A stretch of 18,834 nt of DNA, taken from NCBI GenBank assembly GCA_013816225.1, contig JACDEQ010000001.1, positions 1 through 18,834 on the forward strand, given 5' to 3'. Under the pieces are notes generated by a model. It ran no database searches, was not told where the DNA came from, and saw nothing but the letters and a program-made list of their open reading frames with translations. Both the position numbers and the translations under genes were made by a program. Source of the DNA: Armatimonadota bacterium (GTDB taxonomy: Bacteria; Armatimonadota; Fimbriimonadia; Fimbriimonadales; ATM1). Of this stretch, positions 15,773 to 18,834 are shown one piece after another; position 1 is the first letter of the stretch, and each line of letters opens with the position of its first letter.

Positions 15773-16336
15773 ATGGGCTACAATACCGAACTTCACGGAT
15801 CATTCGAAGTCTCGAATCTCTCGCAACTCGCCGCTCAGAGGCTGCTAGAAATCGACGGTCTCTCAGCGGAAGATATCGCCAACCGGTTTCCCGAGTCTTC
15901 ACCTATCGTTCGACAGCGTCTAATCGACCCATCGACGAAAGAGGAGACCGAAACGGTTGAGCTGCTCAGCGGTTACAACCCGTGGAGCTTTGAGGAAGAC
16001 GGCAGCAATCCTGCTGATCCGACGAGCGTTCTGACATTCGGAGACCTAGCTCCCAATAACTACGGCAACTTTCCGATGGCAAGCGAGAGCCAAGAGTGGC
16101 TGGCTTGGATCATGGCCGAGATTCTCACAATCGACGCCAACGCCGAACACCCGCCGCGAATAACGGGTTGGGTCCAGTGGATCGGCGACGACCCGCAGGA
16201 CAACGGCGTGATCATCATCACGACCAAACTGGGCAAGTTGGCAGAGTCGGGCGACTTAGCGACCGGCGAAATCGAAGCGCGCCAGCTTTGGATCGAAGAC
16301 ATCATGTCGATCGTTTCCAATTCGCTTACTCGGTAA
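15773..16336 (+). CDS. Uncharacterised 187-residue acidic protein
   Basis: ATG at 15773 follows the previous stop by one base, with GGAGG ten bases upstream inside the preceding gene. The product is acidic. It begins MGYNTELHGSFEV, a start I associate with small uncharacterised phage- or plasmid-type proteins, and contains a Trp-rich middle (YNPWSFEEDG, SQEWLAWIMAEIL, GWVQWIGDDPQDNGVIIIT). No catalytic motif is evident. It probably works with the 83-residue partner encoded just upstream. Confidence 0.65.
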   Translation: MGYNTELHGSFEVSNLSQLAAQRLLEIDGLSAEDIANRFPESSPIVRQRLIDPSTKEETETVELLSGYNPWSFEEDGSNPADPTSVLTFGDLAPNNYGNFPMASESQEWLAWIMAEILTIDANAEHPPRITGWVQWIGDDPQDNGVIIITTKLGKLAESGDLATGEIEARQLWIEDIMSIVSNSLTR

Positions 16337-16372
16337 GCGGATCGCCGGGCCGTTCACGTCTTCCGCGGCTGT

Positions 16373-16589
16373 GGGCAGCCGACCGTCTCCTCCAAGCTTC
16401 ATTATTTGCGTCTGCCGCGAAAGCCTTCAACAGTGAGGAGAGCGGGCAAAGCCCAGATCAAACCACCAAGGAGGTGACAGGCATGTTCCTTTCCAACTTG
16501 TGGCTCAACACGAGCCAGTCAGCTACCAGGCGGGTGTCGGGAGGCATCCGATGAGCGAGCAAATCGAATCGCAGGCGGCCGCTCCATTC
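16373..16589 (+). repeat. Duplicated leader, copy 2
   Basis: This is the better-preserved copy of the 219-base repeat at 15235-15453. It covers the 5' untranslated region, a leader peptide and the first codons of the following gene. Here the leader frame and gene frame are offset so that they overlap by ATGA; copy 1 differs by an indel that puts both in one frame. The divergence of the two copies stops after about 13 codons of the gene. Confidence 0.6.
16483..16554 (+). CDS. 23-residue leader peptide, translationally coupled to the next gene
   Basis: AAGGAGGTGA (16468-16477), a full match to the anti-Shine-Dalgarno sequence, precedes ATG 16483 by five bases. The frame encodes a 23-residue peptide beginning MFLSNLWLNTSQS and ending SGGIR. 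Its stop overlaps the next ATG as ATGA. The peptide start is conserved in the repeat copy at 15345 (MLFSNLQLNTSQ). The layout suggests a leader that brings ribosomes to the downstream start, or one that senses translation. Confidence 0.5.
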   Translation: MFLSNLWLNTSQSATRRVSGGIR

Positions 16590-17060
16590 ACAGACGTATC
16601 TGTTTATCACGGGACATCCGGGCTTTGGCTCTACGGCAACCTCAGGTTGCTCCGATCAAACTTGGCTTACATGCCAAGTGCCATCGGTCCGGGTGACTGG
16701 ACGGCCGACGAACTGCAAGCGATCGAGCGCGAGACTGAGCTTCTAGTGCTGGATAGCAAGACGCTTGTTTGTGGCGTGCACGGCGCCGCCCATCAAAGGA
16801 CGGCCGTGGTGCCGCTCCGCTGGGGGGCGCCGCGTATCGTTGTCCTATCGGGTGGGTTTCACTACCATCTCGGTCCGAAGCTGGACCACGAACCTTTTAG
16901 GGCCGCTCGGCTTTGGCGGTATCGCTGGGACGCGCTGGTTGACCTCGCCATCTCCCGAAGAGCCCCGGACAAGCTGCCGACGTTCGCCAGTCACAACCCG
17001 ACGATCGATCGCCTCATCGTCAAGCTGGCCAGCGGCGAATTGTTGGCCCAAGGACTATAG
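16551..17060 (+). CDS. Uncharacterised protein, possible DprA/LOG-like Rossmann fold
   Basis: The ATG at 16551 overlaps the leader stop and also has its own GGGAGG eight bases upstream, giving 169 residues. The centre reads LLVLDSKTLVCGVHGAAHQR, then VVPLRWGAPRIVVLSGGFHYHLG, an alternating strand-loop-helix pattern reminiscent of the nucleotide-binding core in DprA/Smf and lysine-decarboxylase-like proteins. A later part, WRYRWDALVDLAISRRAPDK, is helical and basic. The resemblance is weak and I do not claim function. It is the last gene before a strong intrinsic terminator. Confidence 0.6.
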   Translation: MSEQIESQAAAPFTDVSVYHGTSGLWLYGNLRLLRSNLAYMPSAIGPGDWTADELQAIERETELLVLDSKTLVCGVHGAAHQRTAVVPLRWGAPRIVVLSGGFHYHLGPKLDHEPFRAARLWRYRWDALVDLAISRRAPDKLPTFASHNPTIDRLIVKLASGELLAQGL

Positions 17061-17114
17061 GTCCAAGCCCGGCAATGGCCGCCCTCCCTTGGTATCGCTG
17101 CGCCCACTCTCACC

Positions 17115-17146
17115 AAGCCCTTCCGCAAAGGAAGGGCTTTTCTTTT
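17115..17146 (+). terminator. Intrinsic terminator
   Basis: AAGCCCTTCC-GCAAA-GGAAGGGCTT forms a perfect 10-bp stem with a five-base loop. A T-rich tail TTTTCTTTT follows, 55 bases after the preceding stop. It ends the 15520-17060 transcript and separates it from the membrane-protein gene at 17230. Confidence 0.9.
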
Positions 17147-17229
17147 GCCTTCTGCGAGTGGCCACCTCCGTTTCCTGCGAGCTTCGCTTCTTGTTGTCAT
17201 TCGGCCAAACGCTTAGACTACGTCGCATC

Positions 17230-17799
17230 ATGCGTGTCAGCGTCTCAGGCAAGCAGTTCGTCTTTCCTCGGTCTTGTGCTTGCTGCGGTGCCTACCCCTT
17301 AACAGAACTGACGGTGATCGGTGCGGAGAAAAACAGGCGGGCTCGAACTCAGGGATGGACTTGGGAGATACCTCATTGCCTGAAGTGTAAGAAGCACGTC
17401 AAAGCGACGGAGATCCTTTTCTTGGTTACTCTCGCTCTTACTGCCTTAACGGTTATCGCTGGCTTCGTCGTCGGACTTATCACGCACTATTGGACATTTG
17501 GTCTTGCAACGGGCGCCGTGACACTGTTTACAGTCTCGATTGCCTCTTGGATTGCCTGGCGGATCCTCAGGGCCAAGTGCTCTGAGAACTGTTGGGGATT
17601 GACCCGGTCGGTCATATATCTTGGCTCTTCAGGCAGTTGCCACTCGTTTGATATCAAGTCAGGGTTCTACGCCTCGGACTTTGTTCTAGCCAACCATCAC
17701 AAGGTGGTCAATGCCAGTCCCAAGGTTGCTTCGATACTGCGCAACACAAGTTTCGGCAATTACCAGGTGCCGCGGCGAATGATCAGGAAGGGAGACTAG
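17230..17799 (+). CDS. Membrane protein with N-terminal zinc knuckle
   Basis: The open frame extends far upstream through the terminator and an overlapping gene, so I place the start at ATG 17230, giving 189 residues. The N-terminal part has cysteine pairs C16/C19 (CACCG) and C50/C53 (CLKC), which should hold one zinc. Two membrane helices follow (about 62-84 and 90-111). The C-terminal part has mixed strands (SVIYLGSSGSCHSFDIKSGF) and ends basic. Zinc ribbon plus two helices is a common but uncharacterised membrane plan. No Shine-Dalgarno sequence is clear. Confidence 0.6.
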   Translation: MRVSVSGKQFVFPRSCACCGAYPLTELTVIGAEKNRRARTQGWTWEIPHCLKCKKHVKATEILFLVTLALTALTVIAGFVVGLITHYWTFGLATGAVTLFTVSIASWIAWRILRAKCSENCWGLTRSVIYLGSSGSCHSFDIKSGFYASDFVLANHHKVVNASPKVASILRNTSFGNYQVPRRMIRKGD

Positions 17800-17930
17800 G
17801 AAGCGGTTGTCTTCGCATGTCGGCGAGATAATTCGGACTCCTGGACAAGGCCAGTGGCAAGAGGTCATTCGTTCGAACCGCTCCACGAGTTACGACACGT
17901 TCGCATCCGGTGGGGCTGTAAAATCTCGAG

Positions 17931-18596
17931 ATGCAATTGATCCGGAACACGGCCTACGCGGGAGTGCAGGCTGCGAGGTTGGGGAGAATAGCTCTTCTAC
18001 TTGCCGCCCTCGCGGTAATTGCGTACCTCGCCGGCCGGCAGATGGAGGGAAATAGCCGGATATACGCACATTTTACTTGCTACTTACTTATCTCGCTGGT
18101 ATCTGTCGCAGTGGGCGGGTGGCTTAATTATTGGGTTGGGGATCTTGGTGAAAAAAGGCTACTCGAAAAACTGCGAGCGTTGAGCGATGACTATACGGTC
18201 ATCACCAATTGGCAGCCGCCTGGCGAGAAACGAGGTGACGTCGACTTTATCGTCCACGGCCCCCACGGCGCAGCTGCCCTGGAATGCAAGAAATTCACCA
18301 GCAGGTTCGGCTGCGACGGTGACTTTTGGTACACGCTCTACGACAGTGGCTACAAGAAGCGCATCAAGAGTCTGTCCAGCCAAACCCAAGGTCACGTCAA
18401 GTGCATCCAGCGGCATCTCAAGCGAGCTGGGGTGTCCGGGTCCGTCCAGGGGCTGCTTGTTTTTTCGAACCTGCTACTCGGCAGGTTTGAAAACCCGACG
18501 GTCAGAATTGTCGAGGCCGGCGACATCGCAAACATCATTCGCTCCCTCCCGCCAACTAGACGCATCGAGGCGGCTGCATTTTGTGGCCACTCCTGA
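17931..18596 (+). CDS. Membrane-anchored NERD-domain protein
   Basis: The 221-residue protein has two membrane helices (about 18-35 and 46-66). A NERD domain follows: GEKRLLEKLRAL, then DYTVITNWQPP, RGDVDFIVHG (D103, D105) and AALECKKF (E118, K120). These acidic and lysine residues match the restriction-endonuclease-like D...ExK active site. A C-terminal strand VQGLLVFSN is also typical. NERD proteins are presumed nucleases or nucleic-acid-binding proteins, often in accessory or defence loci. The ATG has little ribosome site. A TAAAAT box (17919-17924) lies just seven bases upstream, so a short or absent leader is possible. The gene stands apart from its neighbours. Confidence 0.85.
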   Translation: MQLIRNTAYAGVQAARLGRIALLLAALAVIAYLAGRQMEGNSRIYAHFTCYLLISLVSVAVGGWLNYWVGDLGEKRLLEKLRALSDDYTVITNWQPPGEKRGDVDFIVHGPHGAAALECKKFTSRFGCDGDFWYTLYDSGYKKRIKSLSSQTQGHVKCIQRHLKRAGVSGSVQGLLVFSNLLLGRFENPTVRIVEAGDIANIIRSLPPTRRIEAAAFCGHS

Positions 18597-18705
18597 GTAA
18601 TCAGATCGTCGACTAATCAGCTTGCCGACCATGAACCAGTAGTTGGATGACACCGGATTACGGGCAGAGCTTCTTCCGGCTGTTCTTCGGGGAGGAGAAG
18701 TATTC

Positions 18706-18834
18706 ATGGAGCAATTCGATATCTTCAATATCGCTCAATCTGCGAGTGGCAATGTTAGATTCTTTACGCAGCTTGGTCAGCGCGAAAGTCAACGCTTCAC
18801 TCAGGAGCCATTTGCCTCTCAAACTGCCAAAAAG
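18706..18834 (+). CDS. Start of an uncharacterised gene, cut by the window end
   Basis: ATG 18706 follows a purine-rich ribosome site (GGGGAGGAGAAG) at suitable spacing, and 43 codons remain open to the end of the window. The visible sequence begins MEQFDIFNIAQSASGNVRFF and is rich in Gln and Phe. No domain can be named from this length. The preceding 109 bases, after the NERD gene, show no gene or terminator. Confidence 0.55.
   Translation, partial: MEQFDIFNIAQSASGNVRFFTQLGQRESQRFTQEPFASQTAKK

Noticed and set aside
15345..15848. Long frame from leader copy 1 through the 83-residue gene
   Set aside because: After the first 25-30 codons the sequence is Arg/Pro-rich shadow of the better-supported 15520-15771 frame, which has its own strong ribosome site.
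16765..17229. Upstream extension of the zinc-ribbon membrane protein frame
   Set aside because: It is antiparallel in quality to the overlapping 16551-17060 gene and passes through an intrinsic terminator; the real start is placed at 17230.
1..18834. CRISPR array, insertion sequence or integrase
   Set aside because: I saw no regularly spaced repeats and no transposase or recombinase motifs on either strand.

Overview
This is a bacterial window, about 55-60% G+C by eye. It joins two moxR-operon-type von Willebrand (VWA) membrane genes to a long accessory region. Tandem BatA-like VWA genes, short dispersed tRNA-like sequences, many uncharacterised genes and small gene remnants recall large-genome bacteria such as Planctomycetota/Verrucomicrobiota. 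No ribosomal RNA or universal marker is present, so this placement is weak inference.

Layout. (1) 8-4599, + strand: two overlapping genes for membrane-anchored VWA proteins, the second with two VWA domains around an amidotransferase-like fold. (2) 4644-7130, - strand: a decayed zone with a patatin phospholipase stub, the C-terminal part of a ComEC-type metallo-beta-lactamase-fold protein, a small lipoprotein, two uncharacterised reading frames (one apparently frameshifted) and two tRNA-like elements. (3) 7319-8246, - strand: an ImmA/IrrE metallopeptidase and its XRE-family repressor. (4) 8412-14672, + strand, divergent from the repressor: six tightly packed or overlapping genes. These encode a ubiquitin-like protein, a cysteine-free E2-like protein, a JAB deubiquitinase-E1 fusion, a ribbon-helix-helix regulator, a PHP-SMC-type ATPase and an AlbA_2 (Schlafen-like)/GHKL ATPase. 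(5) 14673-15519: gene-poor, with a strong hairpin and the first copy of a duplicated leader. (6) 15520-17060, + strand: three small uncharacterised genes, the last behind a second copy of the leader and followed by a clear intrinsic terminator. (7) 17230-18834, + strand: a zinc-ribbon two-helix membrane protein, a membrane-anchored NERD nuclease-like protein and the start of another gene.

The most interesting part is region 4. Ubiquitin-like conjugation and deconjugation genes share one apparent transcription unit with an SMC/Rad50-like ATPase carrying a PHP domain and with a Schlafen-like protein. An XRE/ImmA pair, a type of switch often used by mobile elements and stress-induced modules, sits divergently beside them. 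Two similar 15-bp palindromic sites lie in the shared intergenic region. My inference is an inducible defence or stress-response module in which a ubiquitin-like pathway controls, or is controlled by, a PHP-SMC effector. No part of that functional link is shown by the sequence alone.
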